The notes beneath the pieces are model-generated. The model worked only from the letters and a program-made list of their open reading frames with translations. It searched no databases and was not told the DNA's origin. Shown here piece after piece: positions 12,029-23,906 of a DNA stretch of 64,000 nucleotides. How positions within the stretch are numbered: the stretch's first letter is position 1; each line of letters starts with the position of its first letter. The stretch comes from Brachionus rotundiformis (taxonomy: Eukaryota; Rotifera; Eurotatoria; Ploima; Brachionidae): the NCBI GenBank assembly GCA_016802295.1, contig JAESIW010000138.1, positions 3,702,592 to 3,766,591 of the forward strand, written 5' to 3'. A program made the position numbers and the translations under genes.

Positions 12029-12699
12029 TTAATCATAGAAAATAGTCATTTTTGTTTTTAAACTTTGTAATAAATATCCAGGACAAAAGGATTTATCCAG
12101 CAAATGAGCTACAGCTCTGTGGAAAGCTAACTTAATCGAGAGACTTGCATATTCATTAATGAGTATAATTAATAAAAGCAAAAGAAAAATTACTTGTTAA
12201 AATGCGTAACTACTTGTAAAAAAAAACTCTGCGATTGAATAAATCTTTATAATATTGGTTAAACGATAGGTTTCAGTGCTACAGTTAAAGAGAAAATTTT
12301 TAAATTTTAAATGCGTGCAAATAAAATTATAATAAATTTAATCTTCAAAAATTGAATATAAACTCAAGTGAAATTATAATAAATTACCAATTTTAGCTTC
12401 ATTTAATTTAGTTTCAGTTTTCATACTGTTAAGAAATAAATTATCAGAAACTAAACGAAGATTTTACTTATTTTTTTTAAGTATTCTTTTATAATAATTT
12501 AATTATATCTGTGCGCATAAGAATTTTTTTTATAAGTTGAAAATTTAATTTACGATATTAATATCTTATGTATGAGACAGTAGTCAAAATATTTAATATA
12601 CCATTTAATTAATTACTCCTGATAAATCATTTTGTTAGAGTAAGTAATTTCCTGAAACTGTTCAACAACATGTCCTCTGCCTCTGCCAATCTGACTCAT
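12029..12699 (-). CDS. Small unrecognised protein, 93 aa, three exons
   Basis: Assembled from splice signals: exons 12617-12699, 12194-12277 and 12029-12143. All joins are in phase 2; donors are GTAATT and GTAATT, acceptors TGTAG and GCAAG; the second intron is 50 bp. The product starts MSQIGRGRGHVVEQFQ, is mixed helical (TYRLTNIIKIIQ, LSIKLAFHRAVAHLLDK) and ends CPGYLLQSLKTKMTIFYD. It has no signal peptide or membrane segment. Codon use and amino-acid balance look coding in all three exons, unlike the surrounding A/T sequence. It lies 193 bp upstream of ERK on the same strand. I do not recognise the family. The join is inferred; a missing intermediate exon in the 339-bp first intron cannot be excluded. 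Confidence 0.55.
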
Positions 12700-15600
12700 G
12701 AATTTTAACTAATATTCCCGACACAATTATTTTAATTAGAAATTAATTAATTTTTGGTTAGATTCCTATTTAGTTTTTTGTGGTAAATTGTTAAATGCCT
12801 ATGGTATTTACTTAGCTATCTTTAATATTTTATATTTTGAATTAAAGAGAAAAATTTTCGAATTTAAATACTTTCAAGAAAAAATAATTGATTAGATTAA
12901 TAAGAAAAATCTAAAAGTATAAAATATTTAAGTAATTAAAACTAAAATTTTCCCCAAAATACTAATGATTTTTTTAAACATGTTTCATATTTTGTCAAAA
13001 ATTTTTAATTTAAAATACTAATTTTTACCTAGATATTGAAATAGAATTGTTGAAATATTTTCGTCATAAATAATAAAATATATAGGTGCTTTGAAATTAA
13101 TTTGAAAAAATCATTCTTAAAAACAATGTATTTATAAGACTTAATAAGTTTAAATGCAAATTAAGAAAATTAATTAGTTTATAACTAATAATTTTCAGTG
13201 AACAAAGCTTTGAAGAAAGTCAAGGGAAATTATTATATAGAAATATAAAGCATTAAATTTTCTAATTTAAATTCTCAAAATAAATTCTTCTCACCGGATT
13301 CTAATTTTTCATAATTTTACACGTTTTTCAAAATGAGTGTCATTAAAATTGATTCTTTAATTATAAGGTTTTTATGTTTTATCTTATAGGCAAATAATTA
13401 ACTTCAAATTTTTTATTTTGCAAAAACAAAACTCGTTTTTATAAAATAGAAAATAAACCTTTAGAAAAAAAATTTACCTCGATTTTTTTTAAGGTAAAAA
13501 TAATTTAAACTTTTTTATTACCTTATTTTTCATCAAAAATGAGATCATCGTAAATTACATCTAAAATTTTATTCTTTCTCTCTCTCTCTCTCGAAATATT
13601 TATATCTTTTTGATAATCAAACCGTATTTATAATTAGAAAATATTGAAAAATTTTAATTTATGATTATTTTCCATTTATAATTAAGCTTTCTTAATATCT
13701 AAATAAATAATAAATTTGTTTCAATCAATTATTAATTTAGAGACCTAAGAATGCCTAAAAATTATCTTTAAGCTTTAGAAATGAAAATTGTATTTTTATT
13801 TTTCTAAATAAAAATTTTACGCTAAAAAAGTTAATCACATAGTTGATTTATTTATGGAATTTTTTTCCAATTTTAGTCTTTTTTTTGTTTAAAAATCCAT
13901 TAATGTTTTAAAAGCAATTTTGATTTGAAATTATATACTAAATGTTATTTTAAATCATCTAAAATAGCAACAATTATTATAAAATAATCAATTTGTTGCT
14001 TATTCCAAATATTGTACTTGATGATTCAAATTAAATTAATTTATTGAAATAAATTTTATTTCTAAAATCAATAAAATCAAAAATTATTAAAATAAAATGA
14101 TCCTTTAAAAATTTTTGACAAATTTAAATCATTTAGAAAAGCAATATTCAAAATTTGAATTTTATTTTTGCTTGGTAAACTAGAACTAAAAAAGATAAAT
14201 CAAATAAAATAATATTTTGATTAGCTATTACAAATTTAGATTAATTAAATATACTGGGAAAAATTTGAAATTTATCTGTGGCATTTACAAATACCACATT
14301 TTTATTTTGCCAATATAATTTTTTTATGTATATTAATAGGAATGCTTCAATAAGATTATTTTGCTAAAATTTCAAAGCTACAATTGATTGTATTATTTTG
14401 GTTGCTACTTCATCTATCCAAAATCCAGATATCAAATATATTTGAATATAAAGTCGTGCTGTTTTTCAGAGACTGGATCTAGATTGTTAATTAATCATTT
14501 TTAGTTTTAAAAATTCGTTTTATGAAAAGCTTATTTTTAAAATAAATAATAAAAAATTTAATCAACTAAAAATATTCAGAATAAAAGACGAATTAACATC
14601 TATAAAAACTTTTGATCAGGTTAAATTAGAATAATCTTAGACAAATAAAGCGATTTAGCATAATTTGTGTTCATATTGCTGCTAAAGCTAATGATGACAT
14701 GTGATCAGCTTTTGAATAATTTAAACTTATCTATTTTCATTATAAAAATTCATTTATTCTTATCAACCATTAGGTATATATTTAAATGATAAGAAAATAA
14801 AATAATCATGGTAAAGCATTTTTTTAAATGGTAAAAATTTATTTTTCTTAGAGTAATCCTCAGCTATAATCATTTATCTAAATTATATTTTAAAGAAATT
14901 TAACTATTTTATTAAAGAAATTTATTAAGATGGGATCAAAAATCTAATTTTAATAGGTCAAGTAATTCGATCAAAAAGGTATTTAATAATCTCTTTTTTT
15001 TTAATATTTTACAAGTCTGGTTCATCACATATCACTCAATACTAATTTGATACATTTAAGTCTCCATAGACGCCATAGAAAATTATTATTTTTGTTTATT
15101 TTTAAGTTACAACAAATCGATTTCCAATCAATAAATTTGGATTCGATCAACATTCTTAAAACAATGTTTTGAATTACAGTCTGTTTTGTTTTAGAGCTCA
15201 AACTGTTTTTCATTTTTTGGCTTCACTAAGTAAAAATAATCTATTGATTTTGAAGATTTAAAGAAAAATTAATGAAAAAAAGATTAAGTTATCATAAAAA
15301 AATTGTTTATTAGTATCTTAATTAGGCTATTTAGGAGTTCAAGTGAAAAATTTGATTAGGAATATTCATGAGGAACATGTCTCGAGCGGACTTAAATCAA
15401 AATTAGAACTATTTATATGAAAATTCGAGTATGATCTAAAACCACAGACAATTTGAACGCAGTTCAAAAAGCTTCTAATTTTTTCCAAGAATTTGAAAAT
15501 ATTTATTTCTTAATTTTGAAATTTCATTTTCAATTTTAATGAGCGTCATCATATGAACATTTGATTAAAAGTCCGGACTCTCTTTGTAAATTAGATTTTC

Positions 15601-16295
15601 TGTTTTGTGCATCTTTAAAATTACCAACATGATGAAAATGTATAATAATGAACAGATTAAAAATATAAATGTGCTATAGTTACTGGTACTTCCAAATTAA
15701 GTTATTAGTCTCTATTTTTTTGGCTAAACATGTACTTGCATAATAAAAAAAAGAAAACTTCAAGTCGTCAACACAATATGTATTTTTTGGTTTTTTTCAA
15801 AGAACTTAAGAGATTGGCAAAAAAGAATGTTTTTTATATAAGCCATGAAATCTTAAGAAAAAATAGCACGCTTAATTGATAGATAATCTGTCAGATATTT
15901 TAGGATAGAGGCTTTCCATTGGCAAACAAAAGTTCGATCAACTTTTTTTAGGCATATTTTAAACGTGAATCATAATCAAATTAAGGGGATGTGCGTGCAA
16001 GATTTTTCTTTACTACCACTTTCCATAAACACCACCATCTCTATGTTAATGATATTTTTAAAAATAATATTCAATTAATTCATATTTTGCAGATAGAAAA
16101 AAAATTATTTGAAGTGAACAAAATTTTAGGGGTTATATTCAATACACTGAACAAGTATTTTTGAATCACTCTTAGTTTCATCAATTTAAAAAAATTAAGA
16201 AATCAAATTTTGGCTCTTTGTTCAACTAAACCGATCTATAAAAGAAGCATTTATATTTATTTAGATATTGTTTAAAACCAATTAAAAGCAAAAAG
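12700..16295. other. AT-rich spacer, 3.6 kb
   Basis: No gene supported. A (TC)n run is listed separately. A GC-richer patch about 15960-16045 with pyrimidine runs precedes profilin and probably holds its promoter. Short open frames at 13333-13372 (plus) and 15025-15213 (minus) lack a second exon or a recognisable product. Confidence 0.5.
13577..13592. repeat. (TC)n microsatellite
   Basis: Perfect TC dinucleotide run of eight units in AT-rich spacer. Confidence 0.9.
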
Positions 16296-16778
16296 ATGAG
16301 CTGGCAAGGATATGTTGACACTTTAATGGCCACCAAGAGTTTGACCGCTTGTGGTATCTTTGGACATGATGGCTCAGTTTGGGCAACTTCACAAGGATTT
16401 CCTGTAGGAGTCTAAGCAAATAACTTATTTTCGACATAAGCTTAATTTTTATTTAAGATGACCGCTGAATCAATTCGACAAGTAGTGTCATCAACTCTAG
16501 ACAGCTCAAAAGCTGCTAGTGGAGTTACAGTTGGTGCTGATAGATACATTTTAGTAAGAGGAGATCCAGGTGTGTCAGTTGTCTTGAAGAAAGGACAAAG
16601 TGGAGTCGTCGCGTGCAGATCAGCCCAATGTAAATCGACTTTTAAGTATTTAGTTAGTTTTTAATTGTATTTTACCAAAGGTTGCATCATTGCTTTACAC
16701 GACCAATCAATTAAAAGCGAAATAGCGCTGACACACGTTGGTAAAATAATAGATTACTTGACCAAGCATGGATATTAG
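16296..16778 (+). CDS. PFN: Profilin
   Basis: Small actin-monomer-binding protein that promotes ADP/ATP exchange on G-actin and delivers actin to formins and Ena/VASP through poly-proline binding. Exons 16296-16403, 16458-16629, 16681-16778; introns of 54 and 51 bp; 125 aa (family 125-140). Seen: the N-terminal MSWQGYVDTLM with the conserved Trp of the poly-Pro site, GHDGSVWATS, and the C-terminal helix KIIDYLTKHGY. The second splice (CAA T|GT) rebuilds the QCCIIA strand. The ATG is preceded by an A-rich context. Confidence 0.95.
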
Positions 16779-19700
16779 ACGAACTTTTCACACACATAAG
16801 ACCGAAATAGATCTAATTAGACGAATTTATAATTTAAAAAATAATTTAACCTTACTTTAAACAAATCTATCGAACAATTTAAATTTTATTTTAAAATAAT
16901 TTAATTATACAATTCAAATAAAAAAGAAATATACAAATAGAATAATATAGATTTTCTCTTGCTTCCAACTTGGATTTTTTCGGTTCTTACACTCCAACTA
17001 TAATTTATTTTTATTTTTTATTATTCTTAATAAACTATTATTATTATTATTATGAGGCTTTTTATTTGTGCGAATAAAATATTTGCAGTTTTCATATATT
17101 TCCTTTTTTAATTTAGATTTTAGACTTTAGTTATATTATTTGATCGAAGATAATTTAGATTTTCACTGAATCAATTATGTTGTTGATTCTTTATAAGAAT
17201 GATTTTTTTCTTATTTATTTTCATTTGATATTTTGATTAATTAAATAAAAAATTTATTTAAAATCTTTTTTTTTCTTAATTCGTTAAGTTTATAAAAAAT
17301 TTTTCATTGAATATAGAAGAAAGTAATCAATTGGATAATCAACTAAGATTTTGTTTTTTTTTTAACATAAAAAGCTTGCTTATAATTTATTTTATTATCA
17401 AAGCATTATATCATTTTTTTATCAAAGCTAAATGTTACTTTGGAAAATTTAATTATTTTACATTTAAAATCAAATTAATCACATTTATCTTGTTTTATTT
17501 TTTTCAATATAACAAAGAAATAATAAACGAAAATGATTTATTGTTTAATGAATTTTAATATTTTAATGTGATTAGAAAATAATTATTGTAAAAATTCACT
17601 TTTTTTATATCTCTTTAAATATAATATTTAATCTAGTTCTACCTTTTTTATAATATTCTTAGTTCGAAATAAAAATTCATTTTATCTCATTTTATTGATG
17701 ATTTTTTAGTGACCATTCTAAGATATTTCCATTAGATTAAATATTACTGTTTAAATATATTTAAAAATAGTTCAATTAAACACTTATTACACAATAAAAA
17801 AAATTTTATCTTAGTTGCCAGAAAAAAATAAGCTTTTGCTTTTTTAACTTAATATTATTATGTGAGTTATTAATGTTTCTATTTATCTTTGATCGACGTG
17901 AAGCATTTTAAATAACCCACCTATAATAGATTTATTTATTTTAGATATAATATCAAATAAATAAAAACATAAACCACCTTGTAAAAAATAACATAAAAAG
18001 ACATTTTCTAAGTTCATTTTTATTATTTTTGTCTCTAAATTATTCTAATAAAACATTTTTTATGAAACTAACGTTAACAAATTTAAATTTTTTAATCATT
18101 GTTTTTTATTAATGTTAAAAGAAAAAACATAAAATAGCTTGCTTGATAAAAAACTAACTATTATAACTTTCTTCGTTTAAATAAACAAAGACTTTTCGAA
18201 GATTTTATCAAAATCGTGTTAAAATTTTCTATTGAATCAGTATAATCAGAATGTCTTACTCCTGTAAATGATAGCGGTACTTTATATTTTATGACAAAAT
18301 TTTAGCAGTCTTAATTTTTTTAAGCTAATAAGCAATTTTAAAGGCTTTAGAGTTTTACAATCTTAAGTTTTGTACTATTTTTTATTAAGTAAAAAATAAT
18401 TTCAATAAAGAAATAGATCATGCTAGTTTATTACGAAAAATTGGATATTTATATTTAAAAAATTTTTATCTTTAAAAACTTAATCATAACCTAAAAAATA
18501 ATCGATTTCTTATAAATACAGTAAAATACTATGACAAATAGCTAAAACCTTTTTGTTGAGTGAAATGATTAATGACAAAGTAATGAAAAAAATCAACAAT
18601 TGTGACAAACTGAAATTTGATTTCAACAGCGACAACTATAAAAAAAAATAAATCAGATTGTTCAATCAATTTATTTTAATGAATATTTATCTGTGATCAA
18701 TTTTAAATAAGATGATTCATAATTCGTTCGACACAAATTAATCTTATCTTAAAATATTGAATGATTTAACTTAATACAGAGCAATATTTTTTACCATTAA
18801 AATATTTAATACATCAAGTATTTATAGCTGTGTCATGAAAATTTATTTTAAAAAAATTAGTATTTTAAAAAAGTATTCAGCAACACTAAAATCAATTTCC
18901 ATTTTGAAATTTGCAGAAGATTCAGAGTCATAAATCATTAAACGCCTTAGACCCAATTATTGGAACCAAATAATTTGCTCCAATCTTGATCTACTCTGTT
19001 AGATCAAGCTTTCCTCAACTAAAAACCATCTATCTGCTCCCATTATACCAAGTTACTATTAGAAATTTTAATCTACTGAATGACATTCTTTTGCTCTCTT
19101 CTTTTTTTATTATGAAGAGATAATAATAATAATAACATTAATAATAATGATAATTGCTACGCTTTTGCGTGAAGTCTAGATTAATCAGACTGTAAGCAAT
19201 ATTAGTCACTCAATATGTTATCTAGTTTGTTTTTGAATAAGTCAATTGTTTTCGATTCGATTTCCTATGTTTCCTATTTTTCCATTTTCATTTTACTTTT
19301 TCCAATATGACCAAAATAAAAAGATTTCAAGTATGCTTTCGATGGGTTTATTCTCAAATTGTATTTCCATTAAAAATAAAAATTGTAAAGAAATTATTTT
19401 TCTACTTTATCATTTATTGAACTAAATAAATAATAAAAAAGAATCAGTTTTTATTTGTAAAAACAAAAATATATATATAAAATATAAAAATGCACACAAT
19501 TTGACAGATAGATTGTAAAAAAAATTTTTGAATTTGGCAATTTTACACGAAGACACAAATTCAGCCGCTCTGCTCTGCATTCTTTGCGAATAAATTATTA
19601 CCAAAATAAATATGGCTTTTTAGTCTATATTATAATTTGGCTTGGAAATTCATCTCGAAAAGCTGTTTACGTGTGCGAGTGTATGTATGTGCAAGTTAAC

Positions 19701-19837
19701 ATAAATGAACAAAAACTACACATATACACACGAACGCACAAAGTCTAACTTGGTAAAAAAAATATAAATAATATCTTTTTGAGTAAGAAAAGTATTTTCG
19801 TTGCTTAAAACAGAAATAGACCCCAAAGGTAACAAAG
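16779..19837. other. AT-rich spacer, 3.1 kb
   Basis: Profilin 3' flank, then nearly pure A/T sequence. TTA trinucleotide runs at 17036-17053 and TAA/TAATGA runs at about 19121-19155. A (TG/AC)-rich stretch at 19672-19740 directly precedes the 312-aa ORF and is probably part of its 5' region. No gene recognised. Confidence 0.5.
17036..17053. repeat. (TTA)n microsatellite
   Basis: Perfect TTA trinucleotide run in the profilin downstream spacer. Confidence 0.85.
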
Positions 19838-20776
19838 ATGAACAGTGCCGAACAAGCCACCACATCCAGCACCATTGAACTAGGCTCTACACAGGCCCAG
19901 GCTGCTCTAAACACCGCCATATCCCCTTCGACCTCACACACACAGACCAGCCAGACTCTGATTGCCGGACCCAATCTCCAAAAAGTGGTACTCGAAGACA
20001 TACACATGGACGAAGAGTACATGAATGACATTACCGAAGATTCTACATTTAAACAATTCAAATTTCAAATTTTAAACTCAGAGCTTAAGCAGATGATTGA
20101 GAATAGTATTTTAGATACGTCTAATGTTAATAAGCCTTTTCGCTATTTGACCGGAAATTTTATCCGAGTCTTTGAAAAACATGTGGAACTATTCGAAAAA
20201 ATGAAAGTTCCCATACAAAAAAGAAATAACATTGTCTACGAGGAATCATTGAGGAATAACACGGTTTATTTGAGGATAAACGGTGATTGTAAACTGTGTC
20301 CCAAAATGAACCGTGTTAAGTATGTATTCATGATAAGGAGCAAGCCTGACGAAAATGATAAATTTGTGGAGGTGGAGGGCAAAAGGCGCGGTATACACAA
20401 CCATTCAGGCTTCCATAATGGCGAAAACATAACCCCCAAAGTGAAACGCTCCTCGCTCCAGTCCTATTTGTCCCAGGACAATAAGATTTCCATAATGGCA
20501 AAAAAGAGGAAATTTCTCGAGGAAGAGTACGGTCTGTGCTCTAACAAGCTAGCAGTCACTGGTGTGGAAAATGTGACCGGACTGACCGGCACCGCAATTT
20601 CTCTCAACCCGACTGACCGTAATTTGATAGCGCAGATTACAAATCAAATAACTAGCAAAATAATGATCAAGCTTGACCAAATAAATCTTAAAGTAAATCA
20701 AATAAGTGACCGGTTGTATGATTTGGAAAGGAAATTAGAAACAGTTGAAGTGGCCGATATACAATTGATTAATTAA
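19838..20776 (+). CDS. Intronless 312-aa orphan with possible C2HxH zinc-binding motif
   Basis: Single uninterrupted frame, unusual here because most neighbours have 3-16 exons. Residues 1-45 are Ser/Thr/Ala/Gln-rich and probably disordered. Residues about 65-240 look folded. They contain CKLCPKMNRVKYVFMIR followed about 30 residues later by RRGIHNHSG, a C-x2-C...H-x-H spacing as in FLYWCH or WRKY/GCM-like fingers of transposase-derived proteins. A basic stretch (MAKKRKFLEEE) may be a nuclear signal. The C-terminal 40 residues form heptads (ITNQITSKIMIKLDQINLKV and onward to LYDLERKLE), a coiled coil. I do not recognise the gene. DNA binding is inferred from the motif spacing only. The coding sequence is richer in GC than its flanks, which supports it being real. 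Confidence 0.7.
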   Translation: MNSAEQATTSSTIELGSTQAQAALNTAISPSTSHTQTSQTLIAGPNLQKVVLEDIHMDEEYMNDITEDSTFKQFKFQILNSELKQMIENSILDTSNVNKPFRYLTGNFIRVFEKHVELFEKMKVPIQKRNNIVYEESLRNNTVYLRINGDCKLCPKMNRVKYVFMIRSKPDENDKFVEVEGKRRGIHNHSGFHNGENITPKVKRSSLQSYLSQDNKISIMAKKRKFLEEEYGLCSNKLAVTGVENVTGLTGTAISLNPTDRNLIAQITNQITSKIMIKLDQINLKVNQISDRLYDLERKLETVEVADIQLIN

Positions 20777-21479
20777 AATATTGTTTTTATTTTTAATTTA
20801 ATATAAATATTTTGTTAAGTCTTTTATTTTTAGTTCGATGTGGTCTTAATAAAAAAAAAAGTATGTGTTTATATATAAACTATCTGTATTGAGATTTTCA
20901 AATTCAGAGTGTGACCAAGTGTCGATTATTCACGACCTATTATTTCATTTTGTTTTTAAAGATTTAAGAATATCTTTTAATTAATTATTTTTTTATTTAT
21001 AAATTAATTTGAATAAAGATTTAAATCCATGTATTTATTTCGAAAAATTGAGAGTTTTTCATTAATTAACAATCGAACAATTGAAAATTGATAATCTAGT
21101 CCGAGAATCTTTTTATACCCATTTTTTTACTTGGTAAGAAATAGAACTCTAAGATTGATCAAACCATTTTTGGTAATGAAAACGTTATTTTAAAAAAGTT
21201 ATTTTATTTTATGTTTAATTTTGTTTTGAATCAAATCGCATAAAGTACATAAAAGGCAGAAATAGTTGAAAATTTTTGCACTTACTGGTTTTCTAAAATT
21301 TAAAATTCAATAAGTTCTTATAAAACCTTATCATTTAAATTAATATCTCAAAAATATTTATCAGTAAAATTATTATTTTACTTATTTTTTACCGGATACA
21401 AAAATAATTGCTTTTTTATGAATTGAAAACTTTTCAATTCATTGAGCTAACAAACATCCAAGAACAAAGTCTAGAATGG

Positions 21480-21850
21480 AATAAATCATAGCTCCTTGAC
21501 TGTAAGAAAATCTTTGATAGTATACACACAATCCTGTGGGCTGCATAATGATCATTCGGCCTGCCATAGAAGATAATTTACTCGATTAAGCTCTTCTACG
21601 AGAAATTCGAGTGCAGCATAATTCTTGATAAAGGAAAGTTTAAATCACTCACCATCTGGAAGCTTCTAAGTGTCTACAGGAGTCGGATACAAATGTTTTA
21701 TCTTTCTAACGCTTTATCTTATTCTGATGGACAGTCTCATGAAGAAAACAAATACCAGCCCAAGAGGTATAACTGTGGGAATCAAATAAATTTTGATGAT
21801 TTAGACTTAACGAATGGTCTGGTGCTGATATCCATTAAAGAAAATATATA
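21480..21850 (+). mobile_element. Degenerate LINE reverse-transcriptase core
   Basis: Broken frames carry recognisable order of RT motifs. KKIFDSIHTILW..SFGLP matches the usual KAFDS(V/I)HR..LW....YG(I/L)P. Next comes FECSIILDKGKF in the position of the strand before the (here lost) G.RQG motif. FDDLDLTNGLVLIS stands for the catalytic (E/D)D(L/I)D(Y/F)ADD, where Ala-Asp-Asp has decayed to Thr-Asn-Gly. Multiple stops; not functional. Orientation plus. Confidence 0.7.
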
Positions 21851-22080
21851 AAATATACTCTTGAATATCTATTCAAAGATAAAATATAAAAATGTTATTT
21901 TATAATGTCAAAACTCTCATAAAAATATAATTTAATTTTAATTTTAACTCATTAATTAAGTTAAAATAAAAAATTATAAGCCTTTTTATGATGGAATTTT
22001 TCAAAATTTCCTTCTATTTTTTAATTTGAATTTATAAAGTAGAACAAAAAAAAAACAAATTCTTACCAGAAAATGTTTAA

Positions 22081-22963
22081 TACTGTCAAATGGGGTAATT
22101 GCGATAATTCTTATGTTTAAGTTTTAAAAGAGAGGAGGGAATTTTTTTTTTTGGACTGAGTTGTATTTTAATTAATAAAAAATTCATTTTCTTTTTAATT
22201 AAAAAAATTTTTTTTGAAAAAAAATAAACGGTTCAAATTTTACAGCGTATAAACTAAAATAAGAAAAGTTATCGCTTTTACCCCATTCATTGGGGTAAAT
22301 GTGATAATTTCAATTTTAAACGAAAAAAAAAGAGAAAAAAAATTCACTAGTCGACCGAGGACTTGTTCTTTTTCCAATGTATGATTTTTTGAATTTGTCA
22401 TGTATCCTAGTGTGTAAGGTTGCATATGGTATGCTGTACCTTACTGAGGCTTGATGTATATTCAAAACTTTAAGCTTAATTTCATCTAAAGCTTTTTCAA
22501 GAGTTTCCTGAGTGTATTTTAAAGTTTTTTTTTAAATTTTTTATTAAAGTTTGTTCTTGACATAGCGATTTTTAAAAAGATTCAAGTTTTTTTAACGTTA
22601 AATTAAATTATCACATTTACCCCAAACAAGAGAAAATCCGTTTTTTTGGGATCGCTAAAAAGCGGTTAATTTTTTTCAAAATCTGATTTCAGATTTGAAT
22701 TCAGCATAAAAAAATAAATATAAATAATTTTTTTATTAAAAAAAAGGTTCAACAAAAAAAGTTAGTTTTTTGAAAAGTCGGTTTTTTTTTATTTGTTAAA
22801 GTTAATTGTCGGAAAATTTCAAAAATAATAAAATATTTTTACGACTTTTTTATTAAATATTTTTTATTTTATTCAAAAATATTAATCCTATCACGAGCAA
22901 TGATCATTCAAAAAAAAAATTATCGCTTATACCCCATTATCATATTTACCCCAACTGACAGTA
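22081..22963 (-). mobile_element. pogo/Tigger-like Tc1-mariner element, non-functional, with terminal inverted repeats
   Basis: Ends are inverted copies, CTGTCA[..]TGGGGTAA at the left and its complement ending TGACAG at the right. Each end adjoins TA (22081-82, 22962-63), itself inside TTAA on both sides. A TGGGGTAAATGTGATAAT-type motif recurs inside at about 22272-22320 and 22605-22630, forming internal palindromes. On the minus strand, from an ATG at 22563 down to about 22330, a frame (one shift in a poly-A run near 22525) reads like the pipsqueak-type helix-turn-helix of pogo transposases: YTQETLEKALDEIK followed by HQASVRYSIPYATLH. No DDE catalytic region remains. So this is a deletion derivative of about 0.88 kb that would need a transposase in trans. 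Confidence 0.75.
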
Positions 22964-23906
22964 TTAAAATTAATTAGACAATATATTTCTTCTAAAAAAT
23001 TTTATTTGATTTGTAAAATTATTACATAATTATTAAATTAATAATGTAATCGGTCTTAATCACAATGGAAATAGCCTGAATAAATATTTAAATTTATTCT
23101 TGATTCTGTGAATCTAAACTCAAATATTATTCAAAAAGTTTTGAAATTATAAATTAGATTTTTTAAACACGAAAAGATGATTTAATAATTTATGTTAAGC
23201 CTTTAGTTGGAAGTAACTTAACAGATATAAAAAATTTATTTATAAAAAATCTAACTTGTTAGCATGACCTTAGATACCACGTTAATTAAGCTTTAATCTA
23301 AATTTTTAACTTTTTATTTCCAACAATGGAATATTTTATTGATTCTAAACTTGAATGAATCAAAAAAAATCTAATTCTGATAAAGTTAATCAAAAAATCA
23401 AATCAGTTTTTTTCATAATCTTAATTAAATTAAATTTAAAAACTTTATTTAAATGTCGGATTTTTTTTCTCTCTTCATGCCTTGACTTTAAGTAAAATTA
23501 GTTTTGAAAGATAAGAACATTGCTTTAAAAAAACTGCCAAATATACCCAAAGAAAAAACGTCATCTCAGAGAAATCAAGAGAATATTCTCTTACTCTGTA
23601 CATGCCTTATAGCATCTATTGGAGGTTCAGCAAACTTTAAAACTAAATTCAAATTTTTGATAAAGAAAAAATCAACACGTAAGACCTAAAGACAAAAAAC
23701 GCTTTTTATTTTAACTAATCATTTTCGTACACATGTTTTATTTTAAATTATAAATCGATAAATTATATTTTTAAAATTGTCCTTTTATTCATATTTCATT
23801 TATTATTTTGTAATAATAGCTAATTGAAGTCTAAAAAATTGTGATTGGTAGATATTTTTATAAATTCTGGAATACTGGTAGCAAAGGACTTTACTCAAAC
23901 TCAGCA

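Larger units (their letters stand above)
20777..23906. other. Transposon-rich spacer between the orphan gene and HYOU1
   Basis: Holds a reverse-transcriptase relic and a pogo-like element (listed separately). The rest is AT-rich with no gene recognised. An open frame at 23504-23689 has some protein-like sequence but no matching exons. Confidence 0.6.

Noticed and set aside
15025..15213. 62-codon minus-strand frame
   Set aside because: Some balanced residues but no neighbouring exons, no motif and no matching splice sites.
17307..17558. 83-codon plus-strand frame
   Set aside because: Translation of A/T-rich DNA, dominated by Phe, Ile, Lys and Asn.
22077..22967. Reading the TTAA flanks as a piggyBac signature
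   Set aside because: The internal frame resembles the pipsqueak HTH of pogo-type transposases, which duplicate TA; TTAA around it is explained by TA within A/T sequence.
23504..23689. Plus-strand frame upstream of HYOU1 with a hydrophobic stretch
   Set aside because: No partner exon or family match; could be a decayed gene but the evidence is too thin.
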